Source: Granulicella sp. (GTDB lineage: Bacteria > Acidobacteriota > Terriglobia > Terriglobales > Acidobacteriaceae). Taken from it: 64,000 nucleotides of DNA. The first letter of the stretch is position 1, and each line of letters begins with the position of its first letter. A program made the translations under genes and the position numbers. The stretch covers positions 1-64,000 of the forward strand of contig DAIDGQ010000018.1 of assembly GCA_027452215.1 (NCBI GenBank), given 5' to 3'. Below, piece by piece: positions 38,564 to 48,465 of this stretch. The notes beneath the pieces are model-generated. The model did no database searches. It was not told the DNA's origin and saw only the letters and a list, made by a program, of their open reading frames with translations.

Positions 38564-41437
38564 ATGAAGTCTGCTAAATCTGCCCCCGCCGAATCAAGCG
38601 CATCCCTCCCAGCAAACGTATTCTCGGCCCCCACGAACGTCGCATTCAATCGCCGACACTTTTTGGCAGGAGCGGCCGGTACTGCACTTCTATCCTCGGT
38701 CAATCCCTCCAGTGCTCTTGCGGCCATCGTCGGAGAGGTCACGGTCAACCTCGCGAACGTTGCCACTGCATCCGCATCCTACACCTCAGGTGACACCAAA
38801 CTCTCAGCGTTGAACGACGGCTTCGACCCCGCCGACTCCAGCGACCAAAGCCACGGCAGCTACGGCAACTGGCCAACCGTCCAGCCCCAATGGGTGCAGT
38901 ATGAATGGTCCAGGCCCGTCACCACAAATCGCGTAGAAATTTATTGGTGGTCCGACGGTCAGGGTATCGCCCTCCCTGCCTCGTATAGCCTCACCTACTG
39001 GAACGGCTCCGAGTTCGTACCGGTCTCCAATACCCGCGGCCTCGGCATCACCGCAAGCGCCTTCAACAGCACCACCTTCGATGCGATCACCACCGACAAG
39101 ATTCGAGTCGAAATGATCTCCGATGGCAAGCACTCCACCGGCATCCTCGAGTGGAAGGTGTTCAGCAGCGGCGCCGTGCCTCTCTTCCCTCCAACCGCGG
39201 CCGCTGGCGTCGATCGCGCTGTCGTGCTCACCGGTAAAACCTATCTCTCCGGCTCGGCTGCATGGCTAAATCCCTCATCGCCCCATCGCACAAGATGGAC
39301 CAGTGTCTCCGGCCCCGGGCAGGTCCTCTTCGCCAACGCGGCGTCGCCTGAAACCACCGCCACCTTCTCAGCGCCCGGCGAGTATGTTCTCCAGTTCACA
39401 GCCTTCGGAGAAAAGGAGAGCACCCATTCCACGCTGATCGTCCACGCGCAGCAACCTCCTCCGAAGGAGCGCCTCAACGTCGTCTACACCACGCGCTACG
39501 CGATCGACAATCCAATGTGGAATGAGCGCGCAAAGACATTGATCGTCGACTGGATTCCGCATTGCGTCGCGCAGTGCGAGCGCACGGATCTCACGCAGGG
39601 ACAAGGCGGCCTCGACAACTTCATCGAAGCGGGCAAGGCCCTGCGCGGTGAGCCACACGGCCCGCACAAAGGCTATGTCTTCTCCAACGCATGGGTCCAC
39701 CAGACCGTCGAGTCGATGTGCATCGCCCTTATGGTCGACCCCCAGGGTGACTCCGATATCATCGCCGCCCAGCACGCGATGAAGGCCACGCTCGAGCGTT
39801 GGATTCCCATCATCCTCGCAGCACAGGAGCACGACGGCTACCTGCAAACCGCCTACACCCTCGCCGATCGCAAAGTTTGGCCGGAGCGCTGGTCGCCCGA
39901 TCATCGCGGGAACCACGAAGGCTACGTTGCCGGCTATTTCATCGAGTCCGCCATCAACCACCACACCCTCACCGATGGCCAGGACCTCCGCCTCTACAAC
40001 GCCGCAAAGAAACTCGCCGACTGCTGGGTCGCCAACATCGGCCCCGGCAAAAAAGAATGGTTCGACGGCCACCAGGAGATGGAGCAGGCTCTCGTTCGCT
40101 TCGGCCGCTTCGTCAACGACACCGAAGGCAACGGCCGCGGCGACGACTACATTGTGCTCGCCAAGTTTCTCCTCGACTCGCGCCGCGGCGGCCAGGAGTA
40201 CGACCAAAGCCATCTCCCTCCCATCCGTCAGTACGAAGCCGTAGGCCACGCCGTGCGAGCAACCTACTTCTACTCCGGCATGGCGGATATCGCCGCCGAG
40301 ACCGGCGATCGGGACTATCAGAGCGCCGTCCTCTCCCTCTGGGACAACATGGTCAACAAAAAATATTACGTGACCGGAGGCATCGGCAGCGGCGACACCT
40401 CTGAGGGCTTTGGCCCCAACTACTCCCTCCACAACGACGCCTACTGCGAGTCCTGCTCGAGCTGCGGTCTTATCTTCTTCCAGTACAAAATGAACCTCGC
40501 CTATCACGACGCAAAGTACGCCGACCTCTACGAGCAGACCATGTACAACGCCCTCTTCGGCGCGGTCGACATGGCGGGCAAAAACTTCTGCTATACCAAC
40601 CCACTCGTGAACACCCAGCGCACCCCATGGCACGACTGCCCCTGCTGCGTCGGCAACATTCCCCGCACCCTGCTCATGATGCCGACCTGGACCTACACCA
40701 AAGGCCCCGACGCGCTGCACGTCAATCTCTTTATCGGTGGCCGAGTAGATGTCGGGAACATCGCCGGCACCCGCGTCCAAGTCATACAAAAGACCGAGTA
40801 CCCATGGAAGGGCACAGTCGCCATCACACTCCATCCAGAAGAAGCTCGGACCTTCAGCCTCCACGTACGTGTGCCGAATCGAGCAACCTCGAAGCTCTAC
40901 ACCACCACACCCGAGGTCAGCGGACTCAAGCATCTCGCAGTCAATGGCAGGCCCGCAACGCCGCACATTGTCAAAGGCTACGCGGTCATCACGCGCCGCT
41001 GGGAACCAGGCGACACCATCGAACTCGAGCTGCCGATGGAGGTCCAACGCATCAAGGCCGACCCACGCATCAAGGCCGATACCAACCTCCTCGCACTCCA
41101 ATATGGCCCGCTCATCTACAACGTCGAGACCGCCGATCAGCATGATCTCGATCTCGCTTTGAGCAACGAACCGCTCACCGCCGAATGGAGACCCGACCTG
41201 CTCGGCGGCGTGATGGTCATCACCGGGAAGTGGCAGAATGGTTCTCCCATGCTAGCCGTGCCCAACTTCGCGCGCATGAACCGCGTGCCCGACCATCGCC
41301 TCGAGGTCGCAGGAGATAACTCGATCAACTACGCTCCCGGCGCGACCAACAACGTCACTACGACTACGAGTTCCGCCCCTCGCCGTCGCCGCGAAAGACC
41401 CGTCGAGTCCAAGGTTTGGATGCAGTCCCTCACCTGA
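38564..41437 (+). CDS. Large DUF1680/GH127-type glycosidase with N-terminal discoidin-like and Ig/PKD-like domains
   Basis: A 957-residue protein with a Tat leader (NRRHFLAGAAGTALLSS) placed after a 28-residue N-region. Residues about 60-205 look like a F5/8-type (CBM32-like) carbohydrate-binding module (VNLANVATASASYTSGDTKL..., RVEIYWWSDGQG). Residues about 210-300 resemble an Ig/PKD-like domain. The rest is a DUF1680 barrel, with DAYCESCSSCG (about 625-636) and HDCPCCVGNIPR (about 690-701) providing Glu and a Cys cluster like the GH127 active site. It probably acts on arabinose-containing polymer in the periplasm or outside. It heads a plus-strand unit with the DUF5695 gene 225 bases downstream. 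Confidence 0.87.
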   Translation: MKSAKSAPAESSASLPANVFSAPTNVAFNRRHFLAGAAGTALLSSVNPSSALAAIVGEVTVNLANVATASASYTSGDTKLSALNDGFDPADSSDQSHGSYGNWPTVQPQWVQYEWSRPVTTNRVEIYWWSDGQGIALPASYSLTYWNGSEFVPVSNTRGLGITASAFNSTTFDAITTDKIRVEMISDGKHSTGILEWKVFSSGAVPLFPPTAAAGVDRAVVLTGKTYLSGSAAWLNPSSPHRTRWTSVSGPGQVLFANAASPETTATFSAPGEYVLQFTAFGEKESTHSTLIVHAQQPPPKERLNVVYTTRYAIDNPMWNERAKTLIVDWIPHCVAQCERTDLTQGQGGLDNFIEAGKALRGEPHGPHKGYVFSNAWVHQTVESMCIALMVDPQGDSDIIAAQHAMKATLERWIPIILAAQEHDGYLQTAYTLADRKVWPERWSPDHRGNHEGYVAGYFIESAINHHTLTDGQDLRLYNAAKKLADCWVANIGPGKKEWFDGHQEMEQALVRFGRFVNDTEGNGRGDDYIVLAKFLLDSRRGGQEYDQSHLPPIRQYEAVGHAVRATYFYSGMADIAAETGDRDYQSAVLSLWDNMVNKKYYVTGGIGSGDTSEGFGPNYSLHNDAYCESCSSCGLIFFQYKMNLAYHDAKYADLYEQTMYNALFGAVDMAGKNFCYTNPLVNTQRTPWHDCPCCVGNIPRTLLMMPTWTYTKGPDALHVNLFIGGRVDVGNIAGTRVQVIQKTEYPWKGTVAITLHPEEARTFSLHVRVPNRATSKLYTTTPEVSGLKHLAVNGRPATPHIVKGYAVITRRWEPGDTIELELPMEVQRIKADPRIKADTNLLALQYGPLIYNVETADQHDLDLALSNEPLTAEWRPDLLGGVMVITGKWQNGSPMLAVPNFARMNRVPDHRLEVAGDNSINYAPGATNNVTTTTSSAPRRRRERPVESKVWMQSLT

Positions 41438-41632
41438 GTCGCTCGCAGGTTCGAAGTAGCAGCCCTCGCCGAACTCTTCTGAGCATAGCGAGCACGCCGC
41501 CCAGATCAGTGCCCGCAGTCGAGACGATCGAGCTTCGCCTGCACCAGCCTCTCTGCACACTCTTAACCCCAAATAAATATCCGCAATCGCATACACCCTT
41601 CCTGGTTCCCTCCTGCTTTTCCGTGTACAGTT

Positions 41633-41642
41633 TTGTATACAT
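41633..41642. promoter_or_regulatory. TTGTATACAT operator-like site upstream of the DUF5695 gene
   Basis: One mismatch from TTGTATACAA, located 21-30 bases upstream of the DUF5695 start (41663) and overlapping the region where a promoter or leader would lie. It is the third promoter region of the window with this motif. Confidence 0.35.
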
Positions 41643-41662
41643 TGTTAGACGGGAGTGAAGAG

Positions 41663-44446
41663 ATGAGCGCGAATCGCCGTGAGTTTTTACTGGGAGCCGC
41701 CGTCGTGGCCGCGGGCTCTCCCCTTTCTCCGCTTGCCAGGATGGTGACCGAAGCCAAGTCATCCAACCACACGACCTCACCGTTTCTCGTCGAGACATCT
41801 GGCGGCACCCTCACCAGCTTGAAGTTCGCAGGCGATCTCTTCCCCACAAACTACGTGGCGACCGGACAAACCTTGGGCCACGTCGACATCACCTGGCGAC
41901 GCAGCGCAGGTCCATGGCAACAGCTCCGCTCCGGGGACCTTGCGTCCGACGAAGCCACCTTGCTGCCAGTAGCCGGAGGAGGCACTGGCGCGGAATATCA
42001 CGCAAAGGACGCTGCCGGCAAGGCGCTGTCGGTCTCAGTCAAGCTGCAACCTGACGGCGGTGTCCTGCGGTGGACGCTCGCTCTGCGGAATCTCAGTGCG
42101 TCGCCCATCGACATCGGCGATCTCGCCCTCCCTCTGCCCATGCACTCAAGCTTTGACGCCAAAGAACCACCCACCGCCTCGGTGTTGAAGCACAGCTTCA
42201 TCTCCGGGCACGGCTCCTATCTCTTCTGGATGCGGAGCAACAGCGTCGGCCCCTACTTAGTCATGACTCCGGAGCCAACCACCCACCTCGAGTACTGGGA
42301 TCATTCTCCATCTCGTCCAAAGCAGGCCCAACCTGCCGGACAGCAGCAGTCGCCGCGCCAGCGGCCCGCGTATCGTGCGTATATCCACTCCGCGGCGGTC
42401 GCGGAAACGATCCAGGCCGCAGGTGGAAGATGGCGCCAGCCGCACACCAAACTTACGTTGGCTCCCGGAGAGGAGAAGGTCTACGGATTTCAACTCGCGT
42501 GGGCGCAGGACTACTCCGCAGTCCGCGATCGCCTCGTCAACGCCAACCTGTTGGATGTCGACGTTGCCCCCGGCATGACCGTTCCGTCCGACCTATCCGT
42601 CTGCGTCGCGATTCGATCGAAGACTGGCATCCAGGAACTACTGCCAGAACATCCCGAGCAGACGACCATCGAGCAAATCGGCGAGCGCAAAGGTCGCCAG
42701 TTCTACCGCGTGAAATTTTCCCGCCTCGGCGAGAACATGCTGACTGTCCGCCAACCCGGTGACCGCCTAACGAGGCTTGAATTCTTCGCAACCGAGCCCG
42801 TAGAGACACTGCTCCACAAGCGAGCGGCCTTCATCACGAAGCACCAGGTACACGACGCCACCAAATGGTACAACGGTCTCCTCGCCGAGTGGGCCATGGA
42901 TACCCACGTTCAGCTTGGGCCGGACAACTACGATCGCATCAAGAGTTGGCGCGTCTACGAAGTGACCTGCGACGATCCCGGCCTGAGCAAGCCAGCCTAT
43001 CTCGCCAGCAAGAACGCGGAGTTTCCAGATCCAGCCCAGGTTCAGGCCCTGGACGATTACATCGAGCATTTCGTTTGGGGAGGCCTCCAACGCACCACCG
43101 CCGAGAAGTACAGCTATGGCATCTACGGCATTCTCGATTGGAAGCAGAACCGTGACAGCCCCGATCCAGGCCCCAAGGGGAAACTGCATATTTGGCGTCC
43201 CTATGACTATCCCCACATCGTGGTCATGTATTGGAATATGTACAGGATCGCCCGCGATTATCCGGCGTTACCCATGAAGCTCGAGAAGGATGTTTACCTC
43301 GAGCGAGCTTACGGTACCGCGCTCGGCATGTTCACCATTCCGATGGAGGTAACGAACTGGTCAGCCTACGAAACAGGCTTCTACAACGAGCGAGTGATCC
43401 CCCAGTTGATCGAAGAATTGCAAGCGACTCACAGGAACGAAGAGGCAGAGACACTGCGTGGCCACTGGGAGAAAAAAGTAGCGTTCTTCGTGAACGGTGG
43501 TGCAAACCTCTTTGGCTCCGAATACGCATTTGACTCAACAGGCTTCGAGTCAACGCAGGCCATTGCAAGGTATGCGTTGGCTCATCCCCAGACTCCCGGC
43601 ACGACTCCCGATGCAACAGCAAAATTCGCCGTCACCCAAATGCAGGCAAACCTCTTCTGCCGTGGTGTAGTCGAGAAGGCCTATTACTACTATGGCAGCG
43701 ACTACCGCGGCGACGCGGGCGACAGCTTCACCCTGTCCTACATGTCGCAAATGGGAGGATGGGCGGTTCTCGATCATGCCCTGCACGAACGCCGCGTACC
43801 CGACGCAACCGTGCGTTTGGGATATGCCAGCTACCTCAGTGCGTTTGCCTTGATGAACACCGGAACCCCAGAAAGCAACTACGGCTACTGGTTTCCAGGG
43901 GCGGAGAACGATGGCGGCTCCGGAGGCGGCTTCGAGCCCGCAGCATACGGAATGACGTGGCTCGGTCAGCCCCACCATCGCGGCTCCTGGTACTACTCCT
44001 CCGAATCGGACCTGGGCTACTGCGGCGCAGTCCGAACCGCCGCAACGGTCGTCGCCGATGACCCTGTCTTCGGAAGATTCTGCTTCGGTGGCGAGATGCA
44101 AGAGCGGGCCTCCTCGCTCGAGATCGTGCCACGCGACGGTGTCCGCAGACGCCTGCATCTGCGCACTTCCGGCCACCAGATCGACCTCGAACTATCAGGT
44201 GCAAAATTTGTGAAGGAGAAACCCATTATCTGGTCCGCACAGAATTCTCAAATCAAGTTTCAGATCGAGACCGAACCCGTATCCAGTGGCATAGTGGAAC
44301 TCCAACTTGTGGGCTGGCCGACTGGTCACCATCGCGTCCGGTGCAACGGCGAATCGGTAGAGTTCCAGTCAGAGCAGAGGGAGCCCATTCGATTGAAGGT
44401 CCCTCCAGGCTCGACAACGACCACAGTAGAGATTGCGACAGCATAG
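41663..44446 (+). CDS. DUF5695 family Tat-exported protein (putative glycan-active)
   Basis: About 927 residues. The start at 41663 is chosen for GGGAG upstream and the Tat leader NRREFLLGAAVVAAGSPL. The protein matches the DUF5695 type: an N-terminal beta-sandwich (PFLVETSGGTLTSLKFAGD...), a long alpha-rich central region with HIWRPYDYPHIVVMYWNMYR and NWSAYETGFYNE, and a C-terminal beta domain. The central part resembles an (alpha/alpha)-barrel as in glycoside hydrolases and lyases, but no catalytic residues are established. Neighbours suggest action on the same polysaccharide as the two DUF1680 enzymes and GH31. Confidence 0.82.
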   Translation: MSANRREFLLGAAVVAAGSPLSPLARMVTEAKSSNHTTSPFLVETSGGTLTSLKFAGDLFPTNYVATGQTLGHVDITWRRSAGPWQQLRSGDLASDEATLLPVAGGGTGAEYHAKDAAGKALSVSVKLQPDGGVLRWTLALRNLSASPIDIGDLALPLPMHSSFDAKEPPTASVLKHSFISGHGSYLFWMRSNSVGPYLVMTPEPTTHLEYWDHSPSRPKQAQPAGQQQSPRQRPAYRAYIHSAAVAETIQAAGGRWRQPHTKLTLAPGEEKVYGFQLAWAQDYSAVRDRLVNANLLDVDVAPGMTVPSDLSVCVAIRSKTGIQELLPEHPEQTTIEQIGERKGRQFYRVKFSRLGENMLTVRQPGDRLTRLEFFATEPVETLLHKRAAFITKHQVHDATKWYNGLLAEWAMDTHVQLGPDNYDRIKSWRVYEVTCDDPGLSKPAYLASKNAEFPDPAQVQALDDYIEHFVWGGLQRTTAEKYSYGIYGILDWKQNRDSPDPGPKGKLHIWRPYDYPHIVVMYWNMYRIARDYPALPMKLEKDVYLERAYGTALGMFTIPMEVTNWSAYETGFYNERVIPQLIEELQATHRNEEAETLRGHWEKKVAFFVNGGANLFGSEYAFDSTGFESTQAIARYALAHPQTPGTTPDATAKFAVTQMQANLFCRGVVEKAYYYYGSDYRGDAGDSFTLSYMSQMGGWAVLDHALHERRVPDATVRLGYASYLSAFALMNTGTPESNYGYWFPGAENDGGSGGGFEPAAYGMTWLGQPHHRGSWYYSSESDLGYCGAVRTAATVVADDPVFGRFCFGGEMQERASSLEIVPRDGVRRRLHLRTSGHQIDLELSGAKFVKEKPIIWSAQNSQIKFQIETEPVSSGIVELQLVGWPTGHHRVRCNGESVEFQSEQREPIRLKVPPGSTTTTVEIATA

Positions 44447-44523
44447 ATGGCGCAGCCGTTAATCGATCCTCGCATCCCGAGTTTCACAACTTCACCATCT
44501 CCGTGCACCTCCTCGAGTCCAAA

Positions 44524-45094
44524 TTATTCTGGCAACCCGATGTGTCCATCGACGTGAAAATGCCCTGTAACTCCAGTCGTGCTGGTATCAGGTTGGCCGC
44601 ATCCAATGCTAACCGTGAAGTCGCCTCCAGGAATCGCATGTCCATCCTCCGTGATCATGCTGAGGTCCCGGTTCTTGAGTTCGAAGTGGATCTGCTGACT
44701 CTGTCCCGGGTCCAGATGAACTCGTTGAAAGCCGCGTAGAGCGACGCGAGGAGCACCCGCGATTGAGGGAAATTTCAAATAAAGCTGCTCCACTTCATCT
44801 CCCACGACCTTCCCCGTCTTTGTGACCGTCACGCTGGCAAGCAACGGATCGCCAGCATTGACGCTGCTCTTAGTAAGCGTGAGTTCGCTCTAACTGAAGG
44901 TCGTGTATCTCAGCCCGAAGCCGAAGGGATAAAGCGGCTTGCCCGTAGAGTACATATAAGTGCGATTCGCCATCTAATATCTTCACCAAGAAATCACGGC
45001 TGATTAATCGGCATCTCTTCGCATTCAAGGCGGCTCGTAATGCCGACTGATGCAATAACAAAATTAGCCCTACGCGCAGCCGCCTCAGCTTCAT
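44524..45094 (-). pseudogene. Decayed GH3 beta-glucosidase/xylosidase, C-terminal pieces
   Basis: The piece at 44524-44844 encodes the Fn3-like C-terminal domain of GH3 enzymes (VTVTKTGKVVGDEVEQLYLK, then VALRGFQRVHLDPGQSQ). Upstream in the same frame is ANRTYMYSTGKPLYPFGFGL, typical of the segment before that domain, ended by an in-frame stop after TTFS. Further upstream in another frame (about 45000-45094) is EAEAAARRANFVIASVGITS then RLECEEMPINQP followed by a stop; this matches the GH3 segment that normally reads LEGEEM. The region between these two motifs is deleted. So the gene has a stop, a frameshift and a large internal deletion. Confidence 0.85.
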
Positions 45095-45293
45095 GCACGG
45101 GCACGTTGTTCACGACGGACCAGATGGGCGAGCAAAGGCGCAGCTCTCTGAGCTATTCAAATCCTTCTCATCGAAGCTGGCAGAAGAGTCGATGGTGCTG
45201 TTCCGGGACTGCGGCACTCTGCCCATTAAGCCGGGCGTCCACCTGACATACTCTCACGACCCTGCGCCTGCTCCAGCTAAGCCGAGGGGTTGA
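45093..45293 (+). pseudogene. GH3 fragment in inverted orientation
   Basis: This plus-strand frame includes KLAEESMVLFRDCGTLPIKP, which resembles the end of the GH3 N-terminal domain (AxESMVLLKNDGTLPLKPG). It abuts the minus-strand GH3 remnants head to head, as if a piece of the same gene was inverted during decay. The rest of the frame is not recognisable. Confidence 0.55.
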
Positions 45294-45312
45294 AGTCTAT
45301 GATGCGTCACTG

Positions 45313-48300
45313 TCACATACCACTATCGACCTGCTCGATGGGCCCTTTGAGTTGGCGCGACGCGCGGCGTTTGATGAGCAGGAAAAATACCGGAACAAGA
45401 ATCAGAACGTGAATCGTCGATGTGACCATCCCACCCACAATCGGGGCAGCGATAGGCTTCATCACGTCGGCGCCGATGCCGGTCTCCCACAGGATCGGCG
45501 CGAGGCTCAGAACGACAGCCGTCACGGTCATCAGCTTGGGCCGCAGCCGTTGAACGGCTCCCTTGATGACGGCTTCGACGAGAGCGGCGTCCGTAATAGG
45601 GGCGGCCTCGGCGATGCGCTCCTCGTACGCTTCATGCAGATACACCACCATTACCACGCCCGTCTCGACCGCAATCCCGAACAGTGCGATATAGCCCACC
45701 CACACCGCGACGCTGAAGTTGTAGCCAAGCGCCCATTGCAATAACAGTCCTCCTGACATGGCGTACAGCGTAGGAAAGATCAGCACCGCGGCCTCGATGG
45801 CGGACTTGAACACCAGATAGAGCAGCAGAAATATGACGCAGAAGACGACGGGTAGAAGCATTTTTAACCTTTGCTTCGCGTGCAACTCGAATTCATACTC
45901 CCCCGACCAGCGCCAGGTATAGCCCACGGGAAGCACCAACTTCTGTTGCAATAGCCTTTGTGCGCGGCCCACAAAGCCCCCGTAGTTGCTGGTCTTTAGA
46001 TTGAGATAGACATAGCCAGTAAGCGCTCCGTCTTCGTCACGGATCATGGCGGGCCCGCGTGAAAAGTAAACGCGGGCAACCTCGCTGATCGGAATTTCTT
46101 GTCCCGACTGCGTGGGAATGAGTGCCTGAGACAACCCCTCAGGATGGTCACGAAAATCACGCTCATAGCGAACCGCGATGGGAACTCGCTCGCGCCCTTG
46201 TACATTCTCGGCAATGTTCGCTCCGCCAATCTCAGAGGTCACGACTCGCTGCACGTCGGCCACCGAAAGCCCATAGCGCGCTGCCTTAAGCCGGTTGACC
46301 TCCACGTTGAGATAGAAGCCTTGAGCGACGCGCTCCGCATAGACTGAGTCCGTCTCGGGCATGCCCGAGAGAATCTGCTCCGTCTGTGCTCCGATCTCCT
46401 CGATGTGGGCGAGATCCGGACCCTGAATCTTGATGCCGACTGCAGTCTTCACTCCGGTTAGCTCCATGTCCAGTCGGTTCTGCACGGGTATGGTCCAGCT
46501 ATTCGTGAGCCCCGGAAACTGTAGCTTTGTGTCCATGGCGGCGATAAGCTTTTCGTAGGTCATGCCATCTCGCCATTGACTGCGCGGCTTCAACATGATC
46601 GTCGTGTCGTACATGTCGAGCGGAGCATTGTCCGTCGCGCTGTCGGAGCGGCCGACGCTGCCGAAGACGGTAGTAACTTCCGGAAACGATCGGATGATTC
46701 GATCCTGCTCCTGCATTAGCGAGACGGCCTGTGTGATCGATATGCCCGGCAGCGCATTCGGCATGTACAGAGCCGAACCTTCATAGAGCGCTGGCATAAA
46801 CTGACTGCCCAGGTGAAAGTACAGAGGAATGGTAACGGCTAGAAAGATCGCGTTCAGCCCAATCACCATCTTCCAGTGCTTCAGGCACCAGCGCAGAACG
46901 GGAAGATAGATCGCCTGGGTGATGCAGGCGACGGGGTTGGCGGATTCGGGACGCAGATTTCCGCGCAGACAGAGCGGCATGAGCGCTGGCACCAGGGTGA
47001 TCGAAAGCAGCGATGCGAAAATCAGTGCAAGCGTCTTTGTCCAGGCCAGTGGCCGGAACATGCGGCCCTCCTGCGCCTCTAGCAGAAACACCGGAAGGAA
47101 TGACACGACGATGATGATCAACGAGTAGAAGAGCGCCGGGCCCACCTGCTGCGCGGAGCGAATAAGGATGTTCCGTCGCTCAGCTTCGTCCGGAACATCG
47201 CTGCGATCGGCGAGATTTCGGTGTCCGTTCTCCACCATCACAATCGCTGCATCAATGAGCACTCCCACCGCCAGCGCCAGTCCGCCAAGCGACATGATGT
47301 TGGAACTGACGTGCAGGAAGTACATCGGGATGAACGCAGCGAGAACCGCTATGGGAAGCGTGAGGATCGGCACCAGTGCTGAACGAAAGTGAAACAGAAA
47401 AATGATGCTGACGAAGCTGACGATCAGAGCTTCGGCCAAAAGGTCACGCTTGAGCGTGTGGATCGATTGATCGATCAACCAGGAGCGGTCATACGCCGTC
47501 ACGATCTCCACGCCCGGCGGTAGCGACGACGCGATCTCCTTAAACTTAGCCTTGACCCCGTCGATCACATTGAGCGCATTCATGCCGCAGCGCATCACCA
47601 CAATGCCACCCACGGTTTCGCCTTCTCCTTGCCACTCTGCCGCTCCACGCCGAATGTCTGGGCCGAAGGAGACTGAACCGAGATTGCGGATCAATACGGG
47701 CGTGCCGTTCCTCGTCGCGACAGGAACATCTTCAAGATCGGAGAGGGTATGCAGATAGCCGAGCCCGCGAATCATGTACTCTGCACCATTCATGTCGAGC
47801 ACATCGCCGCCAACCTCGTTGGTGCTCTGCCGCACACGATCAATCACGGTTGCTGCGGAGATGCCGTACGAGAAGAGCTTCTTCGGATCGAGATTCACTT
47901 GATACTGGCGCACAAACCCGCCAATACTCGCCACCTCCGCCACTCCAGAAACTGTTTCCAGCTGATAGCGCAGGTACCAGTCCTGTAGCGTACGAAGATC
48001 AGCCAAGCTTCTCGTATGCGTACGATCCACCAGGGCATACTCGTAAATCCAGCCCGCACCCGTGGCATCCGGGCCGATAACAGGATGAACGTTTGCAGGA
48101 AGACGTCCCGCAATCTGCTGTAGATATTCGGTGACGCGCGACCGCGCCCAGTACAGGTCCGTCCGGTCCTCGAACACTACGAAGACGTAGGAGTCACCGA
48201 ACATTGTTTGCGCTCGTACATTCTTCACGTTTGGCGCCGAGAGCAACGAGGTTACGATCGGATACGTAACCTGGTCTTCTATCACGTTCGGCGGTTCCCC

Positions 48301-48465
48301 AGCCCACGGTGTGTGGATGATCACCTGCACGTCGCTGATGTCGGGCAATGCGTCAAGCGGCACGCGGCGCATGCACCAAACTCCCGCAACGACCAGCAGA
48401 ATCGCTCCGGCAAAAACAAGGAACGGGTTGCGGGCGCACCATGCAATGATCTTCGAAATCATCAC
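45313..48465 (-). CDS. cusA: CusA-type copper/silver RND efflux pump
   Basis: A 1050-residue heavy-metal RND pump with 12 predicted transmembrane helices. It opens ISKIIAWCARNPFLVFAGA and contains RVPLDALPDISDVQV and GPDATGAGWIYEYALVD. The three methionines that bind Cu(I)/Ag(I) in E. coli CusA (573, 623, 672) have counterparts in GSALYMPNALPG (about 567), NAPLDMYDTTIML (about 615) and NRLDMELTGVK (about 665), which argues for the Cu/Ag subfamily over Zn/Co/Cd. Its start overlaps the adaptor stop as ATGA. It is the last gene of a cusC-cusB-cusA style operon. Confidence 0.95.
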   Translation of the reverse strand: MMISKIIAWCARNPFLVFAGAILLVVAGVWCMRRVPLDALPDISDVQVIIHTPWAGEPPNVIEDQVTYPIVTSLLSAPNVKNVRAQTMFGDSYVFVVFEDRTDLYWARSRVTEYLQQIAGRLPANVHPVIGPDATGAGWIYEYALVDRTHTRSLADLRTLQDWYLRYQLETVSGVAEVASIGGFVRQYQVNLDPKKLFSYGISAATVIDRVRQSTNEVGGDVLDMNGAEYMIRGLGYLHTLSDLEDVPVATRNGTPVLIRNLGSVSFGPDIRRGAAEWQGEGETVGGIVVMRCGMNALNVIDGVKAKFKEIASSLPPGVEIVTAYDRSWLIDQSIHTLKRDLLAEALIVSFVSIIFLFHFRSALVPILTLPIAVLAAFIPMYFLHVSSNIMSLGGLALAVGVLIDAAIVMVENGHRNLADRSDVPDEAERRNILIRSAQQVGPALFYSLIIIVVSFLPVFLLEAQEGRMFRPLAWTKTLALIFASLLSITLVPALMPLCLRGNLRPESANPVACITQAIYLPVLRWCLKHWKMVIGLNAIFLAVTIPLYFHLGSQFMPALYEGSALYMPNALPGISITQAVSLMQEQDRIIRSFPEVTTVFGSVGRSDSATDNAPLDMYDTTIMLKPRSQWRDGMTYEKLIAAMDTKLQFPGLTNSWTIPVQNRLDMELTGVKTAVGIKIQGPDLAHIEEIGAQTEQILSGMPETDSVYAERVAQGFYLNVEVNRLKAARYGLSVADVQRVVTSEIGGANIAENVQGRERVPIAVRYERDFRDHPEGLSQALIPTQSGQEIPISEVARVYFSRGPAMIRDEDGALTGYVYLNLKTSNYGGFVGRAQRLLQQKLVLPVGYTWRWSGEYEFELHAKQRLKMLLPVVFCVIFLLLYLVFKSAIEAAVLIFPTLYAMSGGLLLQWALGYNFSVAVWVGYIALFGIAVETGVVMVVYLHEAYEERIAEAAPITDAALVEAVIKGAVQRLRPKLMTVTAVVLSLAPILWETGIGADVMKPIAAPIVGGMVTSTIHVLILVPVFFLLIKRRASRQLKGPIEQVDSGM

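Noticed and set aside
39368-41143. 591-residue open frame on the minus strand
   Set aside because: It is antisense to the intact DUF1680/GH127-type gene, whose active-site motifs and Tat leader are clear. The antisense product is Val/Gly/Glu-rich and unrecognisable.
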